From Gnetum montanum (lineage: Eukaryota; Streptophyta; Gnetopsida; Gnetales; Gnetaceae): a DNA stretch of 26,659 bases. The position numbers and the translations under genes are program-made. The notes beneath the pieces were generated by a model. It had not been told where the DNA came from. It saw nothing but the letters and a program-made list of their open reading frames with translations, and searched no databases. Below are positions 8,330 through 18,000 of the stretch, in pieces. How positions within the stretch are numbered: the first letter of the stretch is position 1; each line of letters starts with the position of its first letter. Location: the NCBI GenBank assembly GCA_015680685.1, contig MNCI01037509.1, positions 53,285 to 79,943 on the forward strand, given 5' to 3'.

Positions 8330-10224
8330 ATATTACTTCACCTAATGATCAACTATCACTTGCTAAGGAGACAAGAAGAAGTAGTGATAGAATTATTGAT
8401 GAAGATGAATGGGGGATACCAATGTAAACACGAATCACTTATGCTCACACTAATCTATACCATTCAGACTTTACTTACATCTTCCGTTAGGACAAGCAAA
8501 TGAGGTGGAGAGACATACAAGGCAACATAGTCCTGCCTCTAGAACATGCAACACTGAACATGCTACAAACTACCCTAAAAAAATGCATTTGGACTAGATT
8601 CAAGAAGGGTATCATGTGACTCAACACATGACCAAACCCTATGAATCCACAAAGGAGCAAATGAGAAGAGATGCTGCCATGGAGATCAAACATATACACA
8701 GCAAAAGAAAGAAAATGAACACTTCTATTGTCATAGAAGAACTTGATGCTAATCAATTCATTTCAGAACAACTCCACCAAAACCATGAGGGGCCTTCAAA
8801 GACACCTGTCATTAGACTAGACGAACCTGTCAAAGCCTAACTTCATTCTACTCTGGTAGAGACACACAAGGGGGAGGCTACTAACTCAAGATACAAGTGG
8901 GACTCTAGGCCAAGGGATCCTACTAAATATTATAGAGAAATTCACAAGAGTCATGAAAGGAGAACTAGTTGGCACCATTCTCCTGCCACCTCATTTGCCT
9001 CATCATGATGGTTAGAGGACTTTAACAAGAGAAGACATAAGTATAGGGATTCTGATAGGAAAGAAAGGCGAACTCATGATCATCATGATAGATATTCAGG
9101 GTACTCTGATTCAAAAGATGAAGAGCATGAAAGAAGGAGAAGAAGAGACAGAAAAGAGGATCAAGAGAGATACGAGCATAGAAGGGGGCACCGCTACAAC
9201 AAAGCATATGAACCCAATCACAATAATGAACCCCCTTATGGCAACCCAAAGCATGATCAATATTTAGGAAGCTGTCTACATATTGACTAGGCATGTGAGA
9301 GATAGCCAAATCAAATAGCTAGATATGAACAATATACCACAATTTGAAGGTGGTTACAAGGTTGATCCCCAACATCACCTTCAAGCATTCCACAATGCCT
9401 GTGCCCTTCAAAACATAGAGAGTGATTGGCAAAAATTAAAGTTATTTCCTAGAACACTTGAAGGAAGCATAAAGCTGGTATAGGTCACTGGAACCTAAAT
9501 CAATCAGATGCTAGAGTACCATGCTTGAAATATTTAATGATAAATATCAGACCTATTCGTGAGTGTCAAATCTAAGAAAAAAATCCAAAATTGGAAATAA
9601 GGGACTTACAAAATCCTTAATGTAGCACTGGGCAGATATTATTCACTATTACATAGATGCCCAGGCCATGGATTTTCATTAAAGAAATAGCATAGGCACA
9701 TCGTAGATGGGCTAAGAAGTAAAACCAAAGAGACCCTTGGGGTTTATGCCTAAGGAAGATTATCAGAATTGACCATCCATTGTATTTAAAGACTAATGGA
9801 TCAAGTGACAAAAAAAGAAGGTGAACTTAGAAAAAGAGAATCAGCTAAAGAGTACAATAGGGATCCATCAATAAGAAAAGTTGCTTCAGTAGTTGAGGTC
9901 TCAGATACTAGCTCTACAGATGAAGAAGGTTGTACTATGTGTTAGTATGAACATCCTAAGGGATGTTGTTAAGTTATAGCAAATTTGTAAGAAACAAGGG
10001 CATACACACTTAACCCCAAATTTGTTTAAAAATAAATGCCCAAATGGTTACCTTATTCTCAAGGTAGCTACTACCAAAATCTTCAACTAATGTATTATCC
10101 TAGTGGACCCTTACCGTAACTGTAGGAGAAATATTATCAATAGTGGCAATAGCCTCAATCATGGACCATGTGACTACCACATCAACAGTATCCATATCGA
10201 CAACCTAATCCTTATGGATACTAA
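8330..10224 (+). pseudogene. gag of plus-strand gypsy element 1 (interrupted)
   Basis: The frame opens near 8342 with DQLSLAKETRRSSDRIIDED and is broken by stops and shifts. From 8616 to 9260 one frame, broken by TAA 8838 and TGA 9007, encodes a mixed-charge tract rich in Arg, Asp, Glu and His (about 9030-9200; RRRRRDRKEDQERYEHRRGH). The capsid-like Retrotrans_gag domain follows (9301-9650): LDMNNIPQFEGGYKVDPQHH, HLQAFHNACALQNIESDWQK, FPRTLEGS. A Cys/His motif CTMC-YEHPKGCC lies at 9931-9969, then a Pro/Gln/Tyr-rich tail (10080-10215). The gag stops abruptly at 10224, where another LTR starts. Gag would coat element RNA in virus-like particles; this copy cannot be translated intact. Confidence 0.8.
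9931..9969 (+). other. Variant zinc-knuckle-like motif in gag
   Basis: Reads C-x2-C-x3-H-x3-C, with TAG as the residue after the second Cys. Usual retroelement knuckles are C-x2-C-x4-H-x4-C. The 13163-13195 copy has CDIYQYKHLKGC, with Tyr in place of the second Cys. Confidence 0.5.
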
Positions 10225-11100
10225 TGAATCATATTTTGTAGTGCTTTGATATTGGATATACGATATCAAAGTTGCAATGGTAGGTATTTGATATCAGGCC
10301 CCAAGATGCAATGTCAGATATTTGATATTGTGGGGTATGTGTTAGCTTATAAATATAGCACTTGGGCACATGGTTTCCATATAGTATTTGTCATAGTATA
10401 GAATAGCTCTTACAATTTTTTTTCTCCAGAGTTAGAATATTTTTTAAAGTGCCCATAGTAGGAGTCATTAAGTGTATGGATCTTTATTTGAGCACTATTG
10501 TACCTGAGCATGGCGGTGTGTGCAGCAATAAAGATGAGCTTTTTGATCAAACCTTGTAGCACCTTGGCTAGCTTAAATTTTTTATTCATTCATTTAATGT
10601 TTATGAAATTTCCTTTAATGCTCCCAAGTAATTAAGCTAAAGTAAGCTAGTTTGATTAAATAGAAGTTAATTAAGCACATAAGTACCAATCTGAGTGTGC
10701 ATATGACTCTTGGTAATCATAGCAATGCTTAATGTTTGATAACATAGCAGCATTATATGTGTTTAGGATGTGCATAGAAAGTGGGATAGGATACTTATGT
10801 TAGGATAGTTAGTTATTGATCAACAATTACATTAATTAAATTGGTTCATAAATCAAGTTTCAACCTGTTATTAATCGTAGACAAATAAAATATAAAATAA
10901 TGAAAATGATGTGCCTCAATTATACTTAACCATACAATTAAGCTCCACAAGTATAGTCGAGAAGACAACGATTGTCACAATTAGATTTCACATCTTAGAA
11001 CGAATGTACTTAAGAACTTAAGGTTTGTGAAATTTGATTGGATCACACATGAATGCTTGTGATTCATATGTTGGATGTAGGGGTACCTCGCTGCTCATCA
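10225..11100 (+). repeat. 5' LTR (subfamily A) of plus element 2, 876 bp
   Basis: Starts TGAATCATATTTTG inside the gag of element 1, ends ggggtacctcgctgctcatca and is followed by a primer-binding site. TATAAATA lies at 10348-10355; R/U5 blocks tagaatattttttaaagtgccc and gagcactattgtacctgag match the LTR at 3395. No polypurine tract precedes it, so it is a nested insertion or a recombination product. Candidate target sequence on the left is actaa. Confidence 0.85.
10248..10329 (+). promoter_or_regulatory. U3 array of GATATC/GATATT sites
   Basis: Six GATAT-core sites (10248, 10255, 10262, 10290, 10317, 10324) lie within 100 bp upstream of the TATA box, at the same place as in the LTRs at 441-1273 and 15642-16495. 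Confidence 0.5.
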
Positions 11101-11101
11101 T

Positions 11102-11120
11102 TGGCACCATTGCCAGGGAC
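11102..11120 (+). other. Primer-binding site, tRNA-Asp type
   Basis: TGGCACCATTGCCAGGGAC, one base after the LTR. Relative to the tRNA-Asp complement, each of the three CpG positions is CpA. Confidence 0.9.
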
Positions 11121-12752
11121 CTTTTGTTTGTTACATGCGCTATTTAGGACTTAGTGAAAATTATTCACGATTATTGGAATGAACCCTAGATTCATATCAT
11201 ACATTAAAATAACTACAATAATGTTAAGAAGCACATTGCATGTTTTATTTTCTAACACAAGATGTCTTCGTCTAATAGGATTGATTCTTTACCTAAATCT
11301 AACGGAGTACATCAATAGGTTCCCCAACAATACAGAGTAATATATGCTCATCCTGATGAGTATGTACCTAATTTCACCTTCATCCTACACCATGATGAAC
11401 TGCTACTATGACAAGACATGAAGGGCAAAATTGTGTTGCCACTTAATTGATCTATTCCTATGATGCTGCAAAAAAACTTATACGATTGGGTCTCTAGGGA
11501 CTTCATGCTAAGTATGTTGTGTAGTATAGTGATGCCAGGGATTATCATCCCACTGAGGCACAACATCTAAGGGATTGAGAACTAGAGTAGCACTACGAAT
11601 TTGCAAAGGAAAAATGGTTTAATGATTTTCTATATCTCACGTACCACAAAGATGGTGGAGAACCCTTCTCTAGGGGTTTTCCATTTGGTGAAGCTTCTCT
11701 CTTTGACTTCAGTGAAGGAGGTCAAAATCAAAACTTGTAGTCCATGATCCATAATTCAAGTTTTGGAAAAAAATGGATCCAACGAGAAAGGAGGATCCAA
11801 GGAGGATTACCATGGTAAAGATGCGAACAAGAAACATGATCATGATCATGGCCATGATCATTGAAGAGCGTGTAGCAGGCATTATGATGGTGATAGTCCT
11901 TCTTCCTCTTCACCTTCATTATCATCATCTTTCTCTTCTAGCTCTGAATGCAATTGTAGGGGGTGCGATCATGATGGAGGTAACCAATGGGACCAAGATG
12001 ATCGTAGGGACCATTGGCCAACTCAAGACCTAAGGCATGGGTGTTCAAGAGAGACCTACCACCATGAATGAAAGGTTAGTAGAGGGCATCATAGGCACTA
12101 GAATTATGGCCTTGATGAGCCTTTTCTTGCTACCCAAAGCATCCTAAACATTGTAGAGGTAGTGAGAATTCCTACAACACATATTAAGGATAGTCAGATC
12201 AAGAGGCTAGACATGAACAATATTCCTAGGTTTGAAGGGGGATATAAGTAAAATTACCAAAACCATCTTCAAGCTTTCCATGATGTTTGTGCCTTGCAAA
12301 ATATTGAAAATGATTAACAAAAGCTTAAGTTGTTCCCTAGGATACTCATTAAAGAAGCAAAAAGCTGGTACTAGTCCTTAGAACTGGAATCCATCAGATG
12401 GTGGAGTACAATGCTTGAACTATTTAATGACAAATATTAGATGTACTCCCAAGTGTCCAACTTGAGGAGGCAAAATCCAAAGATGGAAACAAGGGACACA
12501 TGAATCCTTGGATGCCGCCATGGGTTGATACTATTCTCTATTACACAAATATCCTAGCCATGGTTATTCTCAATTGAAACAACTTTGCCACATCATAGAT
12601 GGGCTCTGATAAAAAACAAAGAGAACTCTTGGCATCTATGCCCAAGGGCAATTGTTAGAATTAAGAGCCCATCATATTTAACGATTGATTGAGTAGGTTG
12701 CAAAAGAAGAAGGAGAGTTGAGGAAAGATGAAAGTGCAAAAGAATACAACCA

Positions 12753-12885
12753 TGTTCCTTCCATTTGTGACAATGAGGAGGAATCATCATTTAATAAGGT
12801 GGTGAACCATAAGACCTTNTGTTCCTTCCATTTGTGACAATGAGGAGGAATCATCATTTAATAAGGTGGTGAACCATAAGACCTT
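12753..12885. repeat. Assembly join: identical 66-bp copies around one N (12819)
   Basis: 12753-12818 and 12820-12885 are identical and separated by a single N. This is the mark of two overlapping contig ends that were scaffolded but not merged. Confidence 0.9.
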
Positions 12886-12999
12886 ACTGATCCAAAAATA
12901 AACCTTTGAAATTTAGGCTAAGGTAGATTAGCTATGGGACTCCATGGATAGCCAATTTCAAGTTGTCTTGAAAATTGCTAAAGAGTCCAAAGAAGAAGA

Positions 13000-13093
13000 T
13001 AGTAATCATGATTGCAAGAGGCAAAAAGAAGCTAAACATGCCAATNGTAGTAATCATGATTGCAAGAGGCAAAAAGAAGCTAAACATGCCAAT
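13000..13093. repeat. Assembly join: identical 46-bp copies around one N (13046)
   Basis: 13000-13045 and 13048-13093 match exactly across the N. It inserts a false repeat of KRQKEAKHAN in the gag frame. Confidence 0.9.
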
Positions 13094-13217
13094 CAAAGGG
13101 GTAAGGGCAAGATTGCTGCAGTAGAAAAAGTTGCAAAGACTAAATCAGATGATGATGGTGGGTGTGACATCTACCAATATAAACATCTTAAAGGATGTTT
13201 ACCCCATTTTTTTATAC

Positions 13218-13350
13218 TTACAAGAGTCTGGGATGTATGCTGTAAATCCATGACTAGCAAGAAGGAAAACACCTAGAAGATTANTTACAAGAGTCTGGGA
13301 TGTATGCTGTAAATACATGACTAGCAAGAAGGAAAACACCTAGAAGATTA
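13218..13350. repeat. Assembly join: 66-bp copies around one N (13284)
   Basis: 13218-13283 and 13285-13350 match with one difference (aaatcc versus aaatac). Same type of unmerged overlap as the two preceding joins. Confidence 0.88.
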
Positions 13351-13985
13351 CCTTATCCTCAAGGCAATCCTAGGTAGTTCCATTAGCAATAGCAGTATTA
13401 TCCACATGAATCATATGAGTAGTATCAACAGTGGTAGCAACCATAATCATGGGCACTACCATCGCCAAGGTAGTAATACCCTTACTAATAACCTAATTCA
13501 TATGGGTATTATGTTCAACAACCCCTATCTCCACATGAATCTTCTAGTCACGTTTCTACTTTCCAACATCACTACTACCCTCTCAATTATTATTGAACTC
13601 ATTCTCCACATTCAAGGAGGGATACCACTTTTTATCCTTATCCTCCTCTTTTTCTTGCATCTATTCCTCCACCCTCAACACAACTACCACCTGCTCCATC
13701 TATGCAAGGTGAATTTCCAGCCCAACCACAACAACATAATTCTACTAGGGTCATTAATCTACAACCAGTTCCTCAATCAAGTGGTTCGAACACTAGAACA
13801 GGGAAATGATCCTATTTTTGACCCAATAGTCCACCTAAGCTCTTACATACACATGTGGTTGGCAACATTGCTTCTCCATCTTCCTCTACATCTAATTCCT
13901 TTGAGTCCCCTTCAAACCAAATGCCACCTAGGATCTATACTCTTATGCTCACTTATGTTGTATTTGATTAGATCTAGATTGGAAA

Positions 13986-14727
13986 CCTTCTCAAGAAATT
14001 AGCTGATCCTAGGAGTCCTCTTATTTATTTATAGATTACTAGGAATGAACCATGTAAAGCTCTTCTTGATTTAGGTTTGGGTGTGAACTTGATTTCTTAT
14101 GAGATGTATATTGTCTAGAACCTATCACCCCTTAAGAAGAGCAACATCTAATTGGAATTGATAGACTAGTTCATTATTGTTCCATTGGAATTAGTGGAAG
14201 ACATTGTGACCACTATCTATGGGTGATCTTATCCTACTAATTTACTAGTAATCAAGGTGGAGAAATGTAAAGGGGACTTCCCTATTATCATGGAAAGGGT
14301 ATGGCTAAGCATTGTTGATAGAAGAATGGGCATTAGAGATCTTTCCTTGGAGTTATCTAAGGAAAATGCTTTCAAAAAGATTGAGAAGAAGTGAGTTCCA
14401 TGCATTGTGTATAGCAATCTAGGGTGCAATTACATGTAGAAACTCTAGTCCATTAAACGAGCATCCATTTCTACATATAGGTAGTGTGCACCTGAAGTAG
14501 ATATTCAAATGTGTCTATATGTAATAGCCATAAGAAAAGAGGGCACCCAGTGGCTAATTGTTGATTTTAAAAGTAGCACACTTTGCATGGAACCTACTCA
14601 GAACCTGGCATGCGCATATGTTGTAGGCATGGATGAACTCTTTGTTAATGCAAATGATGATACCTATTGGGGAGAGTTGGAAATTCCTAAAAATTTCAAG
14701 AAAGAGCCCCTTGAATTAAAATTTCTA
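13986..14727 (+). pseudogene. Protease and protease-RT linker of element 2 Pol
   Basis: The gag frame continues through NEPCKALLDLGLGVNLISYE (14044-14103), matching the Athila-type aspartic protease site (family usually LLDLGASVN), with the catalytic Asp at 14068-14070. Further on are PLELVEDIVTT and IIMERVWLSIVDRRMGIRDL, matching the conserved ILGRPWL-IVDA block. The frame from 14509 carries DTYWGELEIPKNFKKEPLEL, a linker between protease and reverse transcriptase. Protease would cleave Gag-Pol in the particle. Several stops interrupt it. No reverse transcriptase or RNase H follows: at about 14728 the sequence switches to a minus-strand gag. Confidence 0.75.
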
Positions 14728-15478
14728 TCATCCTTCGATCACGATTGTCCTAATGGTCCCTTCTGTTATTCTGGTCCCGTTGGTCACCTCCATCATGGTT
14801 ATTTCATCTGTGGCCATGAATTGAACCCAATGAAGAAGGAGATGATGATGAAGGGGAAGAAGAAGGGGAACTTGCTCTACACTGACACCTATCATCCTTC
14901 CTTTGATGCTTGCAACCATAATCACGATCATGATCTCCTTTGTCTCCCTTTTCTTAACTTGCTTCTTTGGATCCATTTTTGTCATTGGATCTATTTTGAC
15001 CAAAATCGGGACTATGGATTGTGGATTGTACATTCTAGTTGAGGGCTCCTTGAACAAAGTTAAAGAGAGGAGAATCACTAAAGAAGTGTTCACCTTCATC
15101 AATTGGGCCAAGCGGATGTGGAAAGATATTTGACTCCTTACCCTTCATAAGCTCATGTTGGTGCTCTAGTTGTTGATCCCTTAATCTTTGCACTTCAGTG
15201 GGATGATAATCTCTTGAGTCAGGATGTCGCATCTCATATTCTCCATGGAGATGTTAAAGCCCATGTCATGCTAGCATTAGCTACAGCATTGCTAGAATAG
15301 ATCGTTCAGGTGGCAACACAATGTTTCCTTCCATATTATGCCACCATATTAGTTCATCTTGATGTAAGATGAAGGTAAAGTTTGGTACATACTCATCAAG
15401 ATGAGCATATACCACTCGGTATTGTTGAGGCACTTGAACAACCTTGGGTGAAGATGGGCTCCTATGAGAAGAAGACAT
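14728..15478 (-). pseudogene. gag N-terminal part of minus-strand element 3
   Basis: ATG at 15478 starts MSSSHRSPSSPKVV, then VPQQYRVVYAHLDEYVPNFT and ILHQDELIWWHNMEGNIVLP. After three stops (around 15281-15240) the same frame resumes with RHPDSRDYHPTEVQRLRDQQ (about 15226) and continues through GDHDRDYG, a Ser/Pro-rich stretch and DQRDQNNRRDH. This is the same gag as at 11262-12030, in the opposite orientation. It lacks the capsid-like domain because it ends at the junction near 14728. It lies 144 bp downstream of its primer-binding site. Confidence 0.8.
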
Positions 15479-15621
15479 TTTGTTTTAATAAATAGTGTGT
15501 AGTTAAGATTTGAGTTAATGATAATAGTAATAATTTTTGTTTTCGTAGGATTTGACCCTCAAGGTTTGAACAACGAGGTTACTAAATTTCACTAGGTTTA
15601 GATAGCACATGAAGAACTATA

Positions 15622-15640
15622 GTCCCTGACAACAGTGCCA
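15622..15640 (-). other. Primer-binding site, tRNA-Asp type
   Basis: Minus strand reads TGGCACTGTTGTCAGGGAC, one base from the LTR end; further decayed than the copy at 11102. Confidence 0.82.
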
Positions 15641-15641
15641 A

Positions 15642-16495
15642 TGATGAGTGGCAAGGTACCCCTATGCTCAACCATACAAATTACAAGCATTCACATGTAA
15701 TCTGGTCAAATTCCACAAACTATAATTACTAAGTACACTAAAGCTACACAGTGTGTGCATGTTGTTCGTTCATTATCTTCCCAGTCCCACTTGTGGAATG
15801 CAATTTTATGGTTAAGTGTGACTGGGGGATATGATTTTTATTATTTTATATTTTTATGGAATTACTCAACTAGAACAAGAATAAAAGTAAGAGTGATTAA
15901 AAGTAAGAGAGATTAATTACTAAGTAAACTATAATCTAATCTAGCCTAACACAAGTAACTATTCCCACTTCTCGGACACATCCTGAACTTCATGTGAACA
16001 CTGCTAGGCTATCAAATGCTACTCATTTATGAGCTACCAAGTGTCACATGTATGATCAAAAGGGTTCATGCTTATGTATCTTAATAAGTTGCTTGATTAA
16101 TCAAAATTAATTACTGCATAAATAACATTAATATAAATTTCATGAAATATAGATGCATAAGAAAGAAAATCTCAAGTGCTGCAAGGAATGGATCAAAGAG
16201 ATCATCTTTATTGCCAACACAATGGTGTTCTTAGGCACATCAATGCTTGAATAAAGATTCGTTCACACTTAGACCTCCTGCTGTGGGCACTTGGAAAATA
16301 TTCTAACTTTCAAATAGACAAATTGCAAGAGTTTCGCTACTTGACTGCTAAAAACTTACTCCTAATTGTGTGCCTCGGCATTGTATTTAGAGACTCAGGA
16401 GTAACCATGCGATATCGTATGTAAGATATTGCATCTTGGGTCATGATATTGCATACCCGATATCATGTACCTGATATCGTAGCCAACCTAATATT
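15642..16495 (-). repeat. 5' LTR of minus element 3 (subfamily A)
   Basis: The minus-strand end is CACTCATCA next to the primer site. It matches the reverse complement of 10225-11100: aggggtacc, the gtgggcactt/gaaaatattctaac R block, aataaagattcgttcac, then a GATATC array. The outer boundary (about 16495) is approximate because the terminal TG could not be fixed. Confidence 0.75.
16411..16478 (-). promoter_or_regulatory. U3 array of GATATC/GATATT sites
   Basis: Five sites (16411, 16425, 16445, 16459, 16473), 14-20 bp apart, upstream of the TATA-like region near 16383 on the minus strand. Confidence 0.5.
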
Positions 16496-16499
16496 AGAG

Positions 16500-16790
16500 T
16501 GATGAAAAACACAATTTATTAGTTACTAAGTGTTTATTTCTTGGTGTACCAACTATTCATTACTAAGTGCATGAAAATAAAGTGCTTAAAAGTAAATTAA
16601 ATGCTAATCCAAGTGTTTGAATGGAAGGAATAAATCTTGATTTTATTACCATCATGTAGAGGCATCCAAATCAATCTTGCACTTGAATGAAATTTCACAC
16701 AATCAATTTAATCCATGCTATGAGCACTTGAATGTGGATGATGTGCACATATTTATAGATTTCGGGTGATAAGGTGTTAACGTATATCTG
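16500..16790 (-). repeat. Partial LTR-like fragment
   Basis: Shares the ordered blocks caagtg, gaatgga-aa, atcttgatttta, gcttgaat-like and tgtgggcac-like/gagcacttg with 16140-16320, ending in a tatttatag TATA-like block (about 16751). It is probably an older minus LTR of a related subfamily. Ends are not defined. Confidence 0.35.
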
Positions 16791-18000
16791 CCAATGCATC
16801 CTAGGATGTATCATATGGAAAGTGAGTTAAGCATAGTATGGGAATAGTTGGCTAGCAACATGCATTCATTGTGAAAGGTAATCACATGATTTACTTGGTA
16901 ACATTTGGTAGAAAGTCCTCCTAGGAAACTTGTGTAGGCAAGATCAATGAGCTAATGGGATCGATAAGAAGATTAGAAATGGATACTATAGGACTACTCC
17001 CATGTAATGCATTTTCCTTTTGAGATTGAACCTTGGTCACATGCAACCTAGAAGAGAGATCTTATTACAACAACATTAGTTCATAAGGAACTCTCTAGAT
17101 ATTTTAAGCAAGGTTATTTAGGATAGAGCTATAAGTAGGTAAGACTAGTTAAGCAAGTGCTAGTATGAGCATAGATGATGATGGCATAATATTGTAGTAA
17201 GGAATGAAATGTAAAAATGCTAGAAGAGGTAAGAAAACCTATTATTGCTGAATTAGGACCATGTGAAACAAGGCTTAAAAATGGTTAAGTGGTGGAATAA
17301 CACCTTGTACCAATGTTGGTAGAGTAAGATTGATTATAGTTACGATTGGGAAAAGACAGTAGGCTAGATGTAAGTTAGTCGCATGTGGAGCTATGATAGT
17401 GGAATTAATCAAAACTTGTGCTTCAAGAGTACTGGTTTGGAGTATGTGCATGGAAATTGCATTGGTAGAGCTAATGAGGTTTACATGATGCATAATAAGA
17501 CTTTTTGGCTAGTAGAAGGAATTTACATATAGGTAAATATGAGAATGTTCCTCTTCATCACCATCATGAATGCTGATGCCATCACTTTCTTTACTATGTT
17601 AATCTTGAAATTGATAGTTACTACTCACATTGATATTAGGATGTCCCATCAGGGAGCCTATCATGGATTACCCTTGTTGAATCTCAAAGCTTACCATTAT
17701 ATGAACTTCATCTTTAATGATTGGATACTCAACAAATGTAGCTTGTTTGGATTGATTTAGCTTAATGGGATGATTCATAATAAGCAAAAATTATTCTAAA
17801 CCATTGACAATTTCATAGGCATTCATGCTTTCTAGTTTGTTCTCAAAGAGTACTATGTTGAGTTCTCTCTTAGCACATGGAACCTTGTAGTCTTACTGAG
17901 CCATGGATGCCACCCCTTTTGCATCTCCATTAGTTTAGGGATTAGGGAATTGTGGAAGGAGTCAAATCTTTAGCCAACCATGGTGTCAACAAGTATCTCT
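16791..18000. other. No gene recognised
   Basis: AT-rich. Several short overlapping frames exist on both strands near 17275-17760, but none has recognisable motifs and each is broken. It may be decayed element interior. A His run (LHHHHEC) around 17555 is the only notable composition. Confidence 0.3.

Larger units (their letters stand above)
11262..13985 (+). pseudogene. gag of plus-strand gypsy element 2
   Basis: ATG at 11262 starts MSSSNRIDSLPKSNGVHQ; the N-terminal domain VPQQYRVIYAHPDEYVPNFT is shared with the minus copy at 15478. Then follow DARDYHPTEAQHLRD (about 11525), a His/Asp stretch HDHDHGHDH (about 11836), a Ser-rich run (about 11900) and the capsid-like Retrotrans_gag domain 12189-12520 (LDMNNIPRFEGGYK, HLQAFHDVCALQNIEND, LELFNDKY). 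A Cys/His motif lies at 13163-13195. A Pro/Gln-rich linker (about 13520-13780) runs in the same frame as the protease. Many in-frame stops fall where Gln or Trp is expected. Three assembly joins with duplicated sequence lie in 12753-13350 and add artificial length. Confidence 0.85.

Noticed and set aside
11773-12033. Met/Ile-rich plus frame and its minus-strand partner
   Set aside because: Both are shadows of the His/Asp- and Ser-rich part of gag read in the third frame.
13406-14002. 198-residue hydrophobic open frame
   Set aside because: It lies out of phase with the gag-protease frame, which carries the Pro/Gln-rich linker and the LLDLG protease site. The Leu/His-rich translation is a frame shadow.
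14728-15042. Plus-strand frame running past 14728 with His/Asp-rich residues
   Set aside because: Beyond 14728 it is antisense to the minus gag; the apparent composition comes from reading gag backwards.
16791-18000. Possible gag or env gene of another element
   Set aside because: Short frames on both strands, all broken, with no capsid, protease or knuckle motif; unsupported.
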